Below, one piece after another: positions 50,223 to 59,509 of a stretch of DNA of 64,000 nucleotides. The notes beneath the pieces are model-generated. The model was not told the DNA's origin. It saw only the letters and a list, made by a program, of their open reading frames with translations, and searched no databases. How positions within the stretch are numbered: the first letter of the stretch is position 1; every line of letters starts with the position of its first letter. The position numbers and the translations under genes are program-made. The stretch is taken from positions 4,694,001 to 4,758,000 of the forward strand of contig NZ_CP064689.1 of assembly GCF_023100945.1 (NCBI RefSeq), written 5' to 3'. This stretch comes from Bradyrhizobium sp. 200. Lineage in GTDB: Bacteria; Pseudomonadota; Alphaproteobacteria; Rhizobiales; Xanthobacteraceae.

Positions 50223-50540
50223 TTGCCGAGCCAGCCTCGTGCTGTCCGATAGTTTGGAGATGCACGGGCCCAACTTTCACGCACGCCCGTGGAACCTGGC
50301 ACGCACGTCCGTGGAACCGCGTCGTGTACGATCAACTTGTTGGCTTAAGTGTCCGTCGGGTTGGTGCTAAGGTTAAAGACGATGAGAGCAGGCGCGCTCG
50401 CTACCTTGCTGTCGACTACGCACAATATCCGCGCAGTCGTTGCCAACCGCCCGCTGCACGCGCGGTGCGGTCAGGCAACAAGGGCGAACCAGCAGATGCC
50501 GTCGCATGTGACCTCGCGCAGAAGAACCCGACGAGTCGAA
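50223..50540. other. ECF sigma factor upstream region
   Basis: 318 bases without a gene. It carries two tandem 19-bp repeats (50278-50318, own entry). A longer in-frame start for the sigma gene at 50349 is possible but has no supporting ribosome binding site. The rest shows no clear structure. Confidence 0.5.
50278..50318 (+). promoter_or_regulatory. Two tandem 19-bp repeats upstream of the ECF sigma gene
   Basis: CACGCACGCCCGTGGAACC (50278-50296) and CACGCACGTCCGTGGAACC (50300-50318) differ by one base and have a 22-bp period. Each holds GGAACC, the -35 type used by many ECF sigma factors. A matching -10 was not clear, so they may be promoter elements or activator sites. Confidence 0.5.
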
Positions 50541-51170
50541 ATGCCGGAAATCAAGACGGTCAGCTTTGTGCCGAGCTCTGATGAGCGGGTGATCAGCCGA
50601 TCCATCCGACCGGCAGCCCCAGATGCGGAGACGACGCAGAGTCCCGAGACCCTGCTGCAGGCCTGTGCCAGCGGCGACCAGACTGCCCTGCACAGGCTCT
50701 ATAAGGGAACGGCACCGCAACTATTCGGACTCGCCCTGCGTATTCTCAGGAGTCGCGAAACGGCCGAGGAAATCATACAGGATTGCTTTGTTCTCGTTTG
50801 GCGCAATGCGCACACCTTCGATCCCAGTCGCGGTGCTGCGATGGCCTGGCTCGCCCGCATCGTCCGGAACCGCTGCATCGATGTCATACGACGGCGCGGG
50901 CGCGAGGCGCCACTCGATGATGCACCGATTGAGGACCGCGAGGACCAGGCATCGCGTCCGGCCGATCAGGCGGTGCTTAGTTCCGATGCCCGCCGCCTGC
51001 AAGACTGCCTTGACAAACTCGAGGAGGGACCGCGCAATACCCTCAAGCTGATATATTATGAGGGTATGACGTACCAGGAGGTGGCAGCCCATGTGGGCGT
51101 GCCACTCGGCACCGTGAAGAGTTGGGTTCGGCGAAGCCTGATCCGGCTCAGGGGGTGTTTGGAGCGATGA
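50541..51170 (+). CDS. ECF-family RNA polymerase sigma factor
   Basis: 209 residues from ATG 50541; upstream in-frame starts at 50349 and 50496 are less likely. Region 2 (LLQACASGDQTALHRLYKGT, RSRETAEEIIQDCFVLVWRN, RGAAMAWLARIVRNRCIDVI) and region 4 (LEEGPRNTLKLIYYEGMTYQ, EVAAHVGVPLGTVKSWVRRS) are complete. It resembles the SigK/RskA-linked group. Its stop overlaps the anti-sigma start as ATGA. ECF factors usually respond to envelope stress; the exporter next door may be a target. Confidence 0.92.
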   Translation: MPEIKTVSFVPSSDERVISRSIRPAAPDAETTQSPETLLQACASGDQTALHRLYKGTAPQLFGLALRILRSRETAEEIIQDCFVLVWRNAHTFDPSRGAAMAWLARIVRNRCIDVIRRRGREAPLDDAPIEDREDQASRPADQAVLSSDARRLQDCLDKLEEGPRNTLKLIYYEGMTYQEVAAHVGVPLGTVKSWVRRSLIRLRGCLER

Positions 51171-51970
51171 ACTACGTCGATCCGGAAACGCGTGAGCTTC
51201 TGGCGGCCGAATACGTACTCGGCACGCTGAGCGGCGCCGAGCGCCGCCGTTTCGAGCGGCTGTTGTCCGGCGACCGCGATCTGCGCGATCTCGTGGAACG
51301 CTGGGAACAGAGGCTCAATCCCCTCGCCGAGTCGGTCCCGGCCGAGGAGCCGGCTGCGCATGTCTGGGACGAGATTGCCCGGCAGATCGCGCCGGCACGT
51401 GCGCCGGCAGCACCAGTCCGTGAAGGCTGGTCCGATCGGCTGTGGGACAGCGTCGGCTTCTGGCGCGGCGCGGCTGCCTTGGCCGCGGCCACGGCGGCGG
51501 CCTTGCTCCTCTACGTCGTTTCGCTCCCGCAGGGTGTTGCGCCGGAGCAGATTGCGGCGCTCGACAAGCGGCTTGCACGCATCGAGGACACAACCAAGGG
51601 CCTGGTGGCCTCGCCGCCCACGCACGTGGCGGTGCTGCTCGACAAGGATCAGCGTCCGATGATGACGGCGGATCTCGACGTTGCCGACGGACGGCTGGTG
51701 CTGCGGCTCAACCTCACGCCACCCCGTGATTTCAACAGCAATGTGCTTGAGGTCTGGCTGGTGTCCCCGGACGGCACGCGCCGCTCGCTTGGCCTTTTCC
51801 CGAGCGAGCGTCCCGGTACAACGACGGCTCTCGTGCTGCCGCACGCCACTGCCGAAGCGTTGGCCCAAGCGGCGCTCGCCGTCAGCCTGGAGCCAAGGGG
51901 CGGCTCGACGACAGGGCAGCCGTCGGGTCCTGTCCTGTTCACCGGCTCGCTCATGCCTGTCGCTCTCTGA
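51167..51970 (+). CDS. Anti-sigma factor (RskA-like)
   Basis: 267 residues. The N-terminal cytoplasmic part (RELLAAEYVLGTLSGAERRR and FERLLSGDRDLRDLVERWEQ) binds the sigma factor. One transmembrane helix lies at about 100-120 (GAAALAAATAAALLLYVVSL). The C-terminal periplasmic beta domain (MMTADLDVADGRLVLRLNLT, LEVWLVSPDGTRRSLGLFPS) is the RskA family domain. No zinc HxxxCxxC motif is present, so it is not of the ZAS type. The 4-base overlap with the sigma gene is typical of equal-stoichiometry expression. Confidence 0.9.
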   Translation: MNYVDPETRELLAAEYVLGTLSGAERRRFERLLSGDRDLRDLVERWEQRLNPLAESVPAEEPAAHVWDEIARQIAPARAPAAPVREGWSDRLWDSVGFWRGAAALAAATAAALLLYVVSLPQGVAPEQIAALDKRLARIEDTTKGLVASPPTHVAVLLDKDQRPMMTADLDVADGRLVLRLNLTPPRDFNSNVLEVWLVSPDGTRRSLGLFPSERPGTTTALVLPHATAEALAQAALAVSLEPRGGSTTGQPSGPVLFTGSLMPVAL

Positions 51971-52093
51971 CAAGGCAGTCCCACCGAAGCGCGCTTTAGG
52001 GTCGGCGTCGCCGCGATCGATGCTGCGCGTTCGTGCTTTCGGGCCCAACCGTGTTATCCACGGTGCTCGACAGGAAGCAGCGACTCACATTTG

Positions 52094-53563
52094 ATGGCCA
52101 AATCCACCCTCTCCTTTGTCTGCCAGAACTGCGGCGCGGCGTATAATCGCTGGCAGGGCAAGTGTGAGTCCTGCGGCGAGTGGAACACGCTGACCGAGGA
52201 GGACACGACCGGTAGCGTGCCGGTGTCGATCCGTTCGAAGCGCCGGGGCCGGACGTTTGCGCTGGAATCGCTGACCGGCAAGAGCAACGACGCCCCGCGC
52301 CTGTCCTCCGGCATGACCGAGCTCGATCGCGTCACTGGCGGCGGCTTTGTGCGCGGCTCGGTGCTTCTGGTCGGCGGCGATCCCGGCATCGGCAAATCGA
52401 CGCTGCTCACGCAGGCCACCAGCATGCTGGCTCGATCAGGGCATCGCGCGGTCTATATTTCCGGTGAAGAAGCCGTGGCGCAGGTGCGGCTGCGCGCCGA
52501 GCGGCTGGGCCTGGCAGACGCACCGGTGCAGCTCGCTGCCGAAACGTCTGTCGAGGACATCGTCTCGACCTTATCTGAAGGTGCGGTGCCGCGCCTGATC
52601 GTGATCGATTCGATCCAGACCATGTGGACGGACACGGTGGAATCTGCGCCGGGAACGGTGACGCAGGTCCGCGCCTCCGCGCAGGCGCTCATTCGGTTCG
52701 CCAAGAAATCCGGTGCCGCAATCATTCTGGTCGGGCACGTCACCAAAGACGGCCAGATCGCGGGCCCCCGCGTGGTCGAGCACATGGTCGATGCCGTGCT
52801 GTCGTTCGAGGGCGAAGGCTCGCAGCAGTTCCGCATCCTGCGCGCGGTCAAGAATCGATTCGGCCCGACCGATGAAATCGGCGTGTTCGAGATGACGGGC
52901 CTCGGCCTTCGCGAGGTCTCCAACCCCTCCGAATTGTTCCTTTCTGAACGCGACCTCGGCAGTCCGGGCACTGCGGTCTTTGCCGGGATCGAAGGCACCC
53001 GCCCGGTGCTGGTGGAATTGCAGGCATTGGTGGCGCCGACCACGCTCGGCACCCCTAGGCGGGCCGTGGTGGGCTGGGACCCGAGCCGGCTGTCGATGGT
53101 GCTGGCGGTGCTGGAAGCCCATTGCGGGGTCAAACTGTCCGGCTACGACGTCTATCTGAACGTAGCGGGTGGCCTGCGGATTCAGGAGCCCGCAGCCGAC
53201 CTTGCGGCGGCAGCCGCCCTGGTGTCGTCCTTGGTAAACGCACCGTTACCGACGGATGCGGTCTATTTCGGCGAGATTTCGCTCTCGGGCGCGGTCCGGC
53301 CGGTGGCGCAGACCTCCGCCCGGTTGAAAGAGGCTGCGAAACTGGGATTTGGCCGCGCCGTGCTGCCCGAATCGGCCCGCGGCGAGGTCGGCTCCGACGG
53401 CGGCCTGGCGCTGAACAGCGTCGGCGGCTTGACCAGCCTGGTCGCCGAAATCGCCGCGCGTGGCAGCCCAAGAAACACCGGGGCCGGCAACCGGGAAGCC
53501 GGTCGCGAGGGGGTGACGGAGAAAAATGCCACACCGTCGCGATTCCGTCGTGAAAACAGCTAA
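52094..53563 (+). CDS. radA: DNA repair protein RadA (Sms)
   Basis: 489 residues from ATG 52094. The N-terminal C4 zinc finger (CQNCGAAYNRWQGKCESCGE) is followed by the RecA-like motor (Walker A GGDPGIGKSTLLTQ, Walker B LIVIDSIQTM, RadA-specific KNRFGPTDEIGVFEM) and the Lon-protease-like C-terminal domain (GGLRIQEPAADLAAAAALVS). It drives branch migration during recombination. It lies upstream of cvpA, a common proteobacterial order. Confidence 0.96.
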   Translation: MAKSTLSFVCQNCGAAYNRWQGKCESCGEWNTLTEEDTTGSVPVSIRSKRRGRTFALESLTGKSNDAPRLSSGMTELDRVTGGGFVRGSVLLVGGDPGIGKSTLLTQATSMLARSGHRAVYISGEEAVAQVRLRAERLGLADAPVQLAAETSVEDIVSTLSEGAVPRLIVIDSIQTMWTDTVESAPGTVTQVRASAQALIRFAKKSGAAIILVGHVTKDGQIAGPRVVEHMVDAVLSFEGEGSQQFRILRAVKNRFGPTDEIGVFEMTGLGLREVSNPSELFLSERDLGSPGTAVFAGIEGTRPVLVELQALVAPTTLGTPRRAVVGWDPSRLSMVLAVLEAHCGVKLSGYDVYLNVAGGLRIQEPAADLAAAAALVSSLVNAPLPTDAVYFGEISLSGAVRPVAQTSARLKEAAKLGFGRAVLPESARGEVGSDGGLALNSVGGLTSLVAEIAARGSPRNTGAGNREAGREGVTEKNATPSRFRRENS

Positions 53564-53727
53564 AGCGGCGTGACGCGCCCCGCCCTCGCCGCTATACAAC
53601 GCGCGCGAAAGGCGGGCGGGATGGAGCGATATCCGGCCTTGCGGGATACGCCTTCTGCCCCTCACTTGGGGTGACCCTGACCCGTCGATTCGCTGCTTGA
53701 GAACTTACGAGCGGACCTGACCAGCCG

Positions 53728-54357
53728 ATGCCGATAACGATACTCGATCTCGTCCTGCTCGGAGTAATGCTGATTTCGGGGCTGCTCGCGATGGTGCGCG
53801 GCTTCATGCGCGAAATCCTGTCGATCGCGGCGTGGGGCGCGGCGGCGCTGGTGACGCTGTATGCTTTCTCAAAGCTGCTGCCGACCGCCAAGGCCTATTT
53901 CAATAACGACACGGTGGCTTCCATCGTGGTGGTGGCCGGCACCTTCATCGGCACCCTGATCGTGGTGTCCGTTATCACGGTGCGGATTTCGGACATGATC
54001 CTGGATTCCCGGATCGGCGCGCTGGACCGCACACTTGGCTTCCTGTTTGGGCTCGGCCGCGGCCTTTTGATCGTGGTGGTCGCGTTCCTGTTCTTTAGCT
54101 GGCTGGTCCCGGACAAGCAGCGGCCGGACTGGATCACGGGTGCGAAATCCCGGGTGGTCCTGCAAGGAACCGGGGATTGGTTAATGTCGCTCTTGCCGGA
54201 CGACCCCGAGAACACCATCTTAAAGAGATTCAAGAAGAATAAACCGGAAGACGATCAAACTGACGCCGACCAGGCAGCGCCTGCGTCCGGCGATGGCTAC
54301 AGTAAACCTGCCCGCGACAGCCTTAAAAAGCTGATCGAGAAACCCGCGGGCCGCTAA
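53728..54357 (+). CDS. cvpA: CvpA-family membrane protein
   Basis: 209 residues with four membrane helices (ILDLVLLGVMLISGLLAMVR, GTFIGTLIVVSVITVRISDM, RTLGFLFGLGRGLLIVVVAF). The motif GFMREILSIAAWGAAA is typical of CvpA. E. coli CvpA is linked to colicin V production and lies in the purF operon; here purF follows 21 bases later, so the order is conserved. A charged, disordered tail closes the protein. Confidence 0.92.
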   Translation: MPITILDLVLLGVMLISGLLAMVRGFMREILSIAAWGAAALVTLYAFSKLLPTAKAYFNNDTVASIVVVAGTFIGTLIVVSVITVRISDMILDSRIGALDRTLGFLFGLGRGLLIVVVAFLFFSWLVPDKQRPDWITGAKSRVVLQGTGDWLMSLLPDDPENTILKRFKKNKPEDDQTDADQAAPASGDGYSKPARDSLKKLIEKPAGR

Positions 54358-54378
54358 TTCTGGCCAAATAGAGAGGCG

Positions 54379-55905
54379 ATGGACGCGATGCAAAACCCTT
54401 CCGATCCCGCCGGCCAACTCGATCTGAGCCTTGATTCAAACCTCGGCATTGAGTTGCAGGACGATCTCGAAGGCGACACGCTACGCGAGGAATGCGGCGT
54501 GTTCGGCATTTTCGGCCATCCCGAGGCCGCCGCCATCACAGCGCTCGGACTACACGCCCTTCAGCATCGCGGCCAGGAAGCCGCCGGCATCGTCTCCTTC
54601 GACGGCAGCCGCTTCCACTCCGAACGCCGGCTCGGCCTCGTCGGCGATACCTTCTCCCGCCGCGAAGTGATCGAGCGCCTGCCCGGCAGCACCGCGGTCG
54701 GCCATGTCCGCTACTCCACGACAGGCGCGACCATCCTGCGCAACGTGCAGCCGCTGTTTGCCGAATTGAATGCAGGCGGCTTCGCTGTCGGACACAACGG
54801 CAATCTCACCAACGGACTGACGCTGCGCCGCGAACTCGTGAAGAACGGCGCCATGATGCAGTCAACCACCGATACCGAGGTGATCCTGCATCTGGTCGCG
54901 CAATCCAGACGTGGCCGCTTCGTCGATCGCTTCATCGAGTCGCTGAAGGCGCTCGAAGGCGCCTATTCGCTGGTGGCGCTGACCAACAAGAAGCTGATCG
55001 GCGCGCGTGATCCGCTCGGCATCCGCCCGCTGGTGCTCGGCGATCTCGACGGCCACCCGATTCTCACTTCGGAAACCTGCGCGCTCGACATGATCGGCGC
55101 CAAGTATGTCCGCGACGTCGAGCCCGGCGAAATCCTGGTATTCGACGAAGAAGGCGCGCACAGCCACAAGCCGTTCCCACCGCGACCGCCGCGGCCCTGC
55201 ATCTTCGAATATATCTACTTCTCCCGGCCGGACTCGATCGTCGGCGGCCGCTCGGTCTATGAGGTCCGAAAAGCGTTCGGCGCGCAGCTCGCCCGCGAGA
55301 GCCATGTCGAGGTCGACGTCGTGGTGCCGGTGCCGGATTCCGGCGTGCCTGCGGCAGTCGGCTACGGCCAGCATTCCGGCGTGCCGTTCGAACTCGGCAT
55401 CATCCGCAACCACTATGTCGGCCGCACCTTCATCCAACCGACCCAGAGCGTGCGCGAGCTCGGCGTGCGCATGAAGCATTCGGCCAACCGCGCTGCAATC
55501 GAAGGCAAGCGCATCATCCTGATCGACGACTCGCTGGTGCGCGGCACCACGTCGAAAAAGATCGTGCGCATGATGCGCGATGCCGGCGCGCGCGAGGTGC
55601 ATTTCCGCCTCGCCTCGCCGCCGATCCTGTATCCTGACTATTACGGCATCGACCTGCCGGACCGCGGCGGCCTTCTCGCGGCCACCCATTCGCTGGAAGA
55701 GATGCGCGACATCATCGGCGCGGACTCGCTGGCGTTCCTGTCGATCGACGGCATGTACCGCGCCATGGGCGAGCCGGGCCGCGATCCCGCCAATCCAAAG
55801 TTCTCCGACCACTGCTTCACCGGCGCCTATCCAACCCACCTCACCGACCAGACCCAGGTCGAGCCGCAGCCCCGGCAATTGTCGCTGCTGGCGGAGGCGA
55901 GCTGA
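54379..55905 (+). CDS. purF: Amidophosphoribosyltransferase
   Basis: 508 residues. It makes phosphoribosylamine in the first step of purine synthesis. Cys39 (REECGVFGIFG) is the glutaminase nucleophile after propeptide removal; RVRYSTTG-like VRYSTTGATILRNVQP, the NGNLTN motif and the PRPP loop IILIDDSLVRGTTSKKIVRM are present. The 38 residues before Cys39 form a propeptide longer than in E. coli. The start could also be at ATG 54388. It follows cvpA closely and is probably co-transcribed. Confidence 0.97.
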   Translation: MDAMQNPSDPAGQLDLSLDSNLGIELQDDLEGDTLREECGVFGIFGHPEAAAITALGLHALQHRGQEAAGIVSFDGSRFHSERRLGLVGDTFSRREVIERLPGSTAVGHVRYSTTGATILRNVQPLFAELNAGGFAVGHNGNLTNGLTLRRELVKNGAMMQSTTDTEVILHLVAQSRRGRFVDRFIESLKALEGAYSLVALTNKKLIGARDPLGIRPLVLGDLDGHPILTSETCALDMIGAKYVRDVEPGEILVFDEEGAHSHKPFPPRPPRPCIFEYIYFSRPDSIVGGRSVYEVRKAFGAQLARESHVEVDVVVPVPDSGVPAAVGYGQHSGVPFELGIIRNHYVGRTFIQPTQSVRELGVRMKHSANRAAIEGKRIILIDDSLVRGTTSKKIVRMMRDAGAREVHFRLASPPILYPDYYGIDLPDRGGLLAATHSLEEMRDIIGADSLAFLSIDGMYRAMGEPGRDPANPKFSDHCFTGAYPTHLTDQTQVEPQPRQLSLLAEAS

Positions 55906-55940
55906 CGGCCGCGTACACGGCGAATAATCCAGTCATTTTC

Positions 55941-56027
55941 CGTCATGGCCGGGCTTGTCCCGGTCATCCACGTCTGTAATACCCCGCCGCAAAGACGTGG
56001 ATGCCCGGAACAAGTCCGGGCATGACG
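55941..56027. repeat. Imperfect 34-bp palindrome after purF
   Basis: The arms 55941-55974 and 55994-56027 match with about four mismatches (core GGGCTTGTCCCGG / CCGGAACAAGTCCGGG). It starts 36 bases after purF and reaches to within 13 bases of the next start codon. It is a dispersed rhizobial intergenic palindrome that may act as a terminator or insertion hotspot. Confidence 0.7.
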
Positions 56028-56040
56028 AAAGTGGCACGAC

Positions 56041-56781
56041 ATGACCAAACCCCTCGCCTCTCGTATTGCGCTCGTCACGGGCGCCTCACGCGGCATCGGC
56101 TATGCCACGGCCCGCGCGCTGGCAAAGGCCGGAGCGCATATCGTTGCGATAGCACGCACGCAAGGCGGCCTCGAGGAACTCGACGACGAGATCCGGAAGG
56201 ACGGCGGCAGCGCCACGCTGGTGCCGCTCAACCTGACCGATTTCGACGGCATCGCGCGGCTCGGCGCAGCGCTGCATGAACGCCACGGCAAGATCGACAT
56301 TCTCGTCGGCAATGCCGGTATCGCCGGCCCCTCCTCGCCGCTCGGGCATATCGAACTGAAGCCGTGGAACGACGTGATCGCGGTGAATGTCACCGCGAAC
56401 TTCCAGCTCATCCGCTGCATGGACCCGCTGCTCAGGGTCTCGGACGCCGGCCGCGCCGTGTTCGTGACCTCGGGCGCCGCCAGCAAGGCGAACGCCTATC
56501 AGGGGCCTTACGCGGCCTCGAAGGCCGCGCTGGACACACTGGTGCGCTCCTGGGCCAACGAGACCGCGAGCACGAAGCTCCGCGTCAACCTGTTCAGCCC
56601 CGGCCCGATCCGCACCCGCATGCGCGCGGCCGTATTCCCCGGCGAAGATCCGATGACGCTGGATACGCCCCAACAGGCGGCAGAGTTCATCGTGCCGATG
56701 TGTGGGCCTGAGTGGACCGAGACTGGCAAGCTCTATGACTACAAGACGCGCAAGCTGATGAGCTTCCGCGCGCCGGAGTGA
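56041..56781 (+). CDS. Short-chain dehydrogenase/reductase
   Basis: 246 residues. The Rossmann TGASRGIG motif lies at residues 14-21, the NAG motif in LVGNAGIAG and the catalytic site in VTSGAASKANAYQGPYAASKAALD, where Ser, Tyr and Lys (YxxxK) are in order. Cofactor preference is unclear. It follows purF by 135 bp across a palindrome, so the two may share transcripts only partly. The reaction is unknown. Confidence 0.9.
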   Translation: MTKPLASRIALVTGASRGIGYATARALAKAGAHIVAIARTQGGLEELDDEIRKDGGSATLVPLNLTDFDGIARLGAALHERHGKIDILVGNAGIAGPSSPLGHIELKPWNDVIAVNVTANFQLIRCMDPLLRVSDAGRAVFVTSGAASKANAYQGPYAASKAALDTLVRSWANETASTKLRVNLFSPGPIRTRMRAAVFPGEDPMTLDTPQQAAEFIVPMCGPEWTETGKLYDYKTRKLMSFRAPE

Positions 56782-56798
56782 GGTGTCGCGAGACTCCT

Positions 56799-56878
56799 CC
56801 GTCATTGCGAGCGAAGCGAAGCAGTCCATGCCTCAACAAGCGGCGAAATGGATTGCTTCGCTTCGCTTGCAATGACGG
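56799..56878. repeat. Dispersed palindromic repeat (GTCATTGCGAGCGAAG type)
   Basis: CCGTCATTGCGAGCGAAG begins at 56799 and pairs with a complement ending at 56878 with two mismatches over 31 bp. It is a widespread bacterial intergenic palindrome and lies between the SDR and NHL-repeat genes. Confidence 0.75.
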
Positions 56879-56965
56879 TGACAGTGATTGACTTGGACGC
56901 CTCCCCACGATTGACTGCCTTCCCCAGCGGGACAACCCGCCAAGAAAAATCATCGGGAGGCACTC

Positions 56966-58102
56966 ATGACGCCGACGCGTAATCGCGCCCGCCAAAATCT
57001 TTCCAAAGCCATCGCTGCCTGCTTCGCCACCGCCATGCTGATGGCGACGTTCGCGCCATCGCTCGCCGGCGACATTCCGACCTTCGCCGTCGACGCCTCC
57101 TGGCCGAAACCGCTGCCGAACAACTGGATCCTCGGCCAGGTCGGCGGCATCACCGTCGATGCGCAGGGCCATATCTGGGTGATCCATCGTCCACGCTCGC
57201 TGACCGACGACGAAAAGGGCGCGACGTTGACACCGCCTCGCTCGAAATGCTGCGTCTCGGCGCCGCCGGTGCTCGAATTCGATGCAGACGGCAATTTGCT
57301 GCGCTCGTGGGGCGGCCCCGGCGAAGGCTACGAATGGGTCGGCCGCGAGCATGGCATCGAAGTGGACGAGAAAGGTTTCGTGTGGGTTGGCGGCAACGCC
57401 GACAACGACAATGCGATCCTCAAATTCACCCTCGACGGCAAGTTCGTGATGCAGATCGGCAAGATCGCGCCGAGTAAGGGTTCTGGCGACACCACGCAGC
57501 TCGGCAAGCCCGCCGAGACCGCGATCGACAAGGACGCCAATGAAATCTACGTTGCCGACGGCTATGGCAATCGCCGCATCATCGTGTTTGACGCCACGTC
57601 AGGCGCCTACAAGCGGCACTGGGGCGCTTACGGCAAGCCGCCTGATGACGCCAAGCAGCCGCCCTACGATCCCAAAGGTCCTCCCCCACGGCAATTCGCC
57701 AACCCCGTCCATTGCGTAAAACTTTCCAATGACGGGCTGGTCTATGTCTGCGACCGCATCAACAACCGCATCCAGGTTTTCAGGAAAGATGGAACCTTCG
57801 TTAAGGAATGGTTTTACGAAAAGAACACGCTCGGCAACGGCGCGGTATGGGATATCGCGATCTGGCCCGACCCGAAGCAGACCTATTTGCTGAGCGCCGA
57901 TGGCGAGAACAACGAAATCCGGGTGCTGAAACGGGACGACGGTACCGTAGTCGGCAGTTTTGGCCGAAGCGGCCGCAATGCCGGCCAGTTCCACTGGATT
58001 CACGCCATGGCGGTGGATACCAAGGGCAACGTTTATACCGCCGAGGTCGATACCGGTAAGCGGATCCAGAAGTTCAAGCTGACCTCGGACGCGCTACGAT
58101 AG
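56966..58102 (+). CDS. Secreted NHL-repeat beta-propeller protein
   Basis: 378 residues. A signal peptide (AIAACFATAMLMATFAPSLA) precedes six or so NHL repeats, for example GGITVDAQGHIWVIHRP, GIEVDEKGFVWVGGNADNDN, TAIDKDANEIYVADGYGNRR, KLSNDGLVYVCDRINNRI and AMAVDTKGNVYTAEVD. The order resembles peptidylglycine alpha-amidating lyase-like propellers of bacteria, but the catalytic metal ligands were not all identified, so the enzyme role is open. It is followed 94 bp later by an ABC binding protein in the same direction. Confidence 0.83.
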   Translation: MTPTRNRARQNLSKAIAACFATAMLMATFAPSLAGDIPTFAVDASWPKPLPNNWILGQVGGITVDAQGHIWVIHRPRSLTDDEKGATLTPPRSKCCVSAPPVLEFDADGNLLRSWGGPGEGYEWVGREHGIEVDEKGFVWVGGNADNDNAILKFTLDGKFVMQIGKIAPSKGSGDTTQLGKPAETAIDKDANEIYVADGYGNRRIIVFDATSGAYKRHWGAYGKPPDDAKQPPYDPKGPPPRQFANPVHCVKLSNDGLVYVCDRINNRIQVFRKDGTFVKEWFYEKNTLGNGAVWDIAIWPDPKQTYLLSADGENNEIRVLKRDDGTVVGSFGRSGRNAGQFHWIHAMAVDTKGNVYTAEVDTGKRIQKFKLTSDALR

Positions 58103-58195
58103 GCGCATTGCCCGGCCCTCCGAGAAGGACTATCGCAAAACCGCTGGCAGGTTCCGAAAAGAGAGCCGGCGAATAACCATTCCGGAGGGAATACC

Positions 58196-59422
58196 ATGAC
58201 GACAAGAATTGCGCGGCGCTTCGCCGCTTCCGTGGTGCTTGCCGCGCTTGGCCTCGCGACGCCAGCACTGGCCCAGGACAAGACCGTCAAGATCGGCGTG
58301 CTGAACGACATGTCGAGCCTCTATGCCGACATCGGCGGCCCCAACTCCGTGGTTGCGGTCAAGATGGCGGTCGAGGATTCCGGCCTCACGAAGAAAGGCT
58401 GGAAGATCGAGGTGGTGAGCGGCGATCACCAGAACAAGCCCGACATCGGCGTCAACATCGCAAGACAGTGGATCGACGCCGACAAGATGGACGTGATCGC
58501 GGATACGCCGAACTCCGGCGTCGCGCTTGCCGTGAGCAATCTGGTGAAGGAAAAGAACTCGGTGCTGCTCAACTCGGGCGCCGCCACCGCCGACCTCACA
58601 GGCAAGGCATGCAATCCCAACACCATCTCCTTCACCTACGACACCTACATGCTCGCCAACGGCACCGGCAAGGCGCTCACCAAAGCCGGCGGCGACACCT
58701 GGTTCTTCCTCACCGCCGACTACGCCTTCGGCCATGCGCTGGAGCGCGACACCGGCAACGTGGTCACCCAGACCGGCGGCAAGGTGCTGGGCGCGGTCAG
58801 GCATCCGCTTAACACCTCGGACTTCTCCTCCTTCCTGCTGCAGGCGCAGTCCTCGAAGGCCAAGGTCATCGGCCTTGCCAACGCCGGCGGCGACACCACC
58901 AACTCGATCAAGCAGGCGGCCGAATTCGGCATCGTCCAGGGCGGCCAGAAGCTCGCCGCGCTGCTGCTCTTCATCAACGACGTGCATGCGCTCGGGCTGA
59001 AGACCGCGCAGGGCCTGACCTTTACGGAATCCTTCTACTGGGATCTCAACGACAACACCCGCGAATGGTCGAAGCGCTTCCAGAAGCTGTCGCCGAAGGG
59101 CTCGATGCCCTCGATGACTGTCGCCGGCCTCTATGCGGAGATCCTGCATTACCTGAAGGCGATGGAAGCGCTCGGCAGCAATCCGCATGACGGCGCCAAG
59201 GTCGTCGCCAAGATGAAGGAATTGCCGACCGACGATCCGCTGTTCGGCAAGGGCCCGCTCCGCGCCGACGGCCGCCGCCTCATCCCGGCCTATCTGTTCG
59301 AAGTGAAGAAGCCGGAAGAGTCAAAGGGGCCGTGGGATTACTACAAGCAGATCGCCACGATCTCGGCGGAAGACGCCGCCAAGCCGCTCGAAGCCAGCGA
59401 GTGTCCGCTAGTGAAGAAGTGA
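58196..59422 (+). CDS. Branched-chain amino acid-type ABC binding protein
   Basis: 408 residues. A signal peptide (FAASVVLAALGLATPALAQD) precedes the type I binding fold: KTVKIGVLNDMSSLYADIGG, KPDIGVNIARQWIDADKMDV, GKACNPNTISFTYDTYMLAN and TWFFLTADYAFGHALERDTG. It is of the LivJ/urea-amide clade common in Bradyrhizobium. No permease or ATPase is nearby. It may be co-transcribed with the propeller protein. Ligand unknown. Confidence 0.9.
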   Translation: MTTRIARRFAASVVLAALGLATPALAQDKTVKIGVLNDMSSLYADIGGPNSVVAVKMAVEDSGLTKKGWKIEVVSGDHQNKPDIGVNIARQWIDADKMDVIADTPNSGVALAVSNLVKEKNSVLLNSGAATADLTGKACNPNTISFTYDTYMLANGTGKALTKAGGDTWFFLTADYAFGHALERDTGNVVTQTGGKVLGAVRHPLNTSDFSSFLLQAQSSKAKVIGLANAGGDTTNSIKQAAEFGIVQGGQKLAALLLFINDVHALGLKTAQGLTFTESFYWDLNDNTREWSKRFQKLSPKGSMPSMTVAGLYAEILHYLKAMEALGSNPHDGAKVVAKMKELPTDDPLFGKGPLRADGRRLIPAYLFEVKKPEESKGPWDYYKQIATISAEDAAKPLEASECPLVKK

Positions 59423-59427
59423 GAAAG

Positions 59428-59509
59428 GTAGGGTGGGTTAGCGAAGCGTAACCCACCTCTTTTCACGCACAAGCGAAGGTGGGTTACGCCTCCGGCTAAT
59501 CCACCCTAC
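59428..59509. repeat. Dispersed palindrome (GTAGGGTGGGTTA type)
   Basis: Arms GTAGGGTGGGTTAGCG and its near complement ending ATCCACCCTAC flank a second internal pair (TAACCCACCT/AGGTGGGTTA). It lies between convergent genes and overlaps the last codons of the MFS gene. It resembles, from memory, a repeat common in Bradyrhizobium. Confidence 0.7.
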
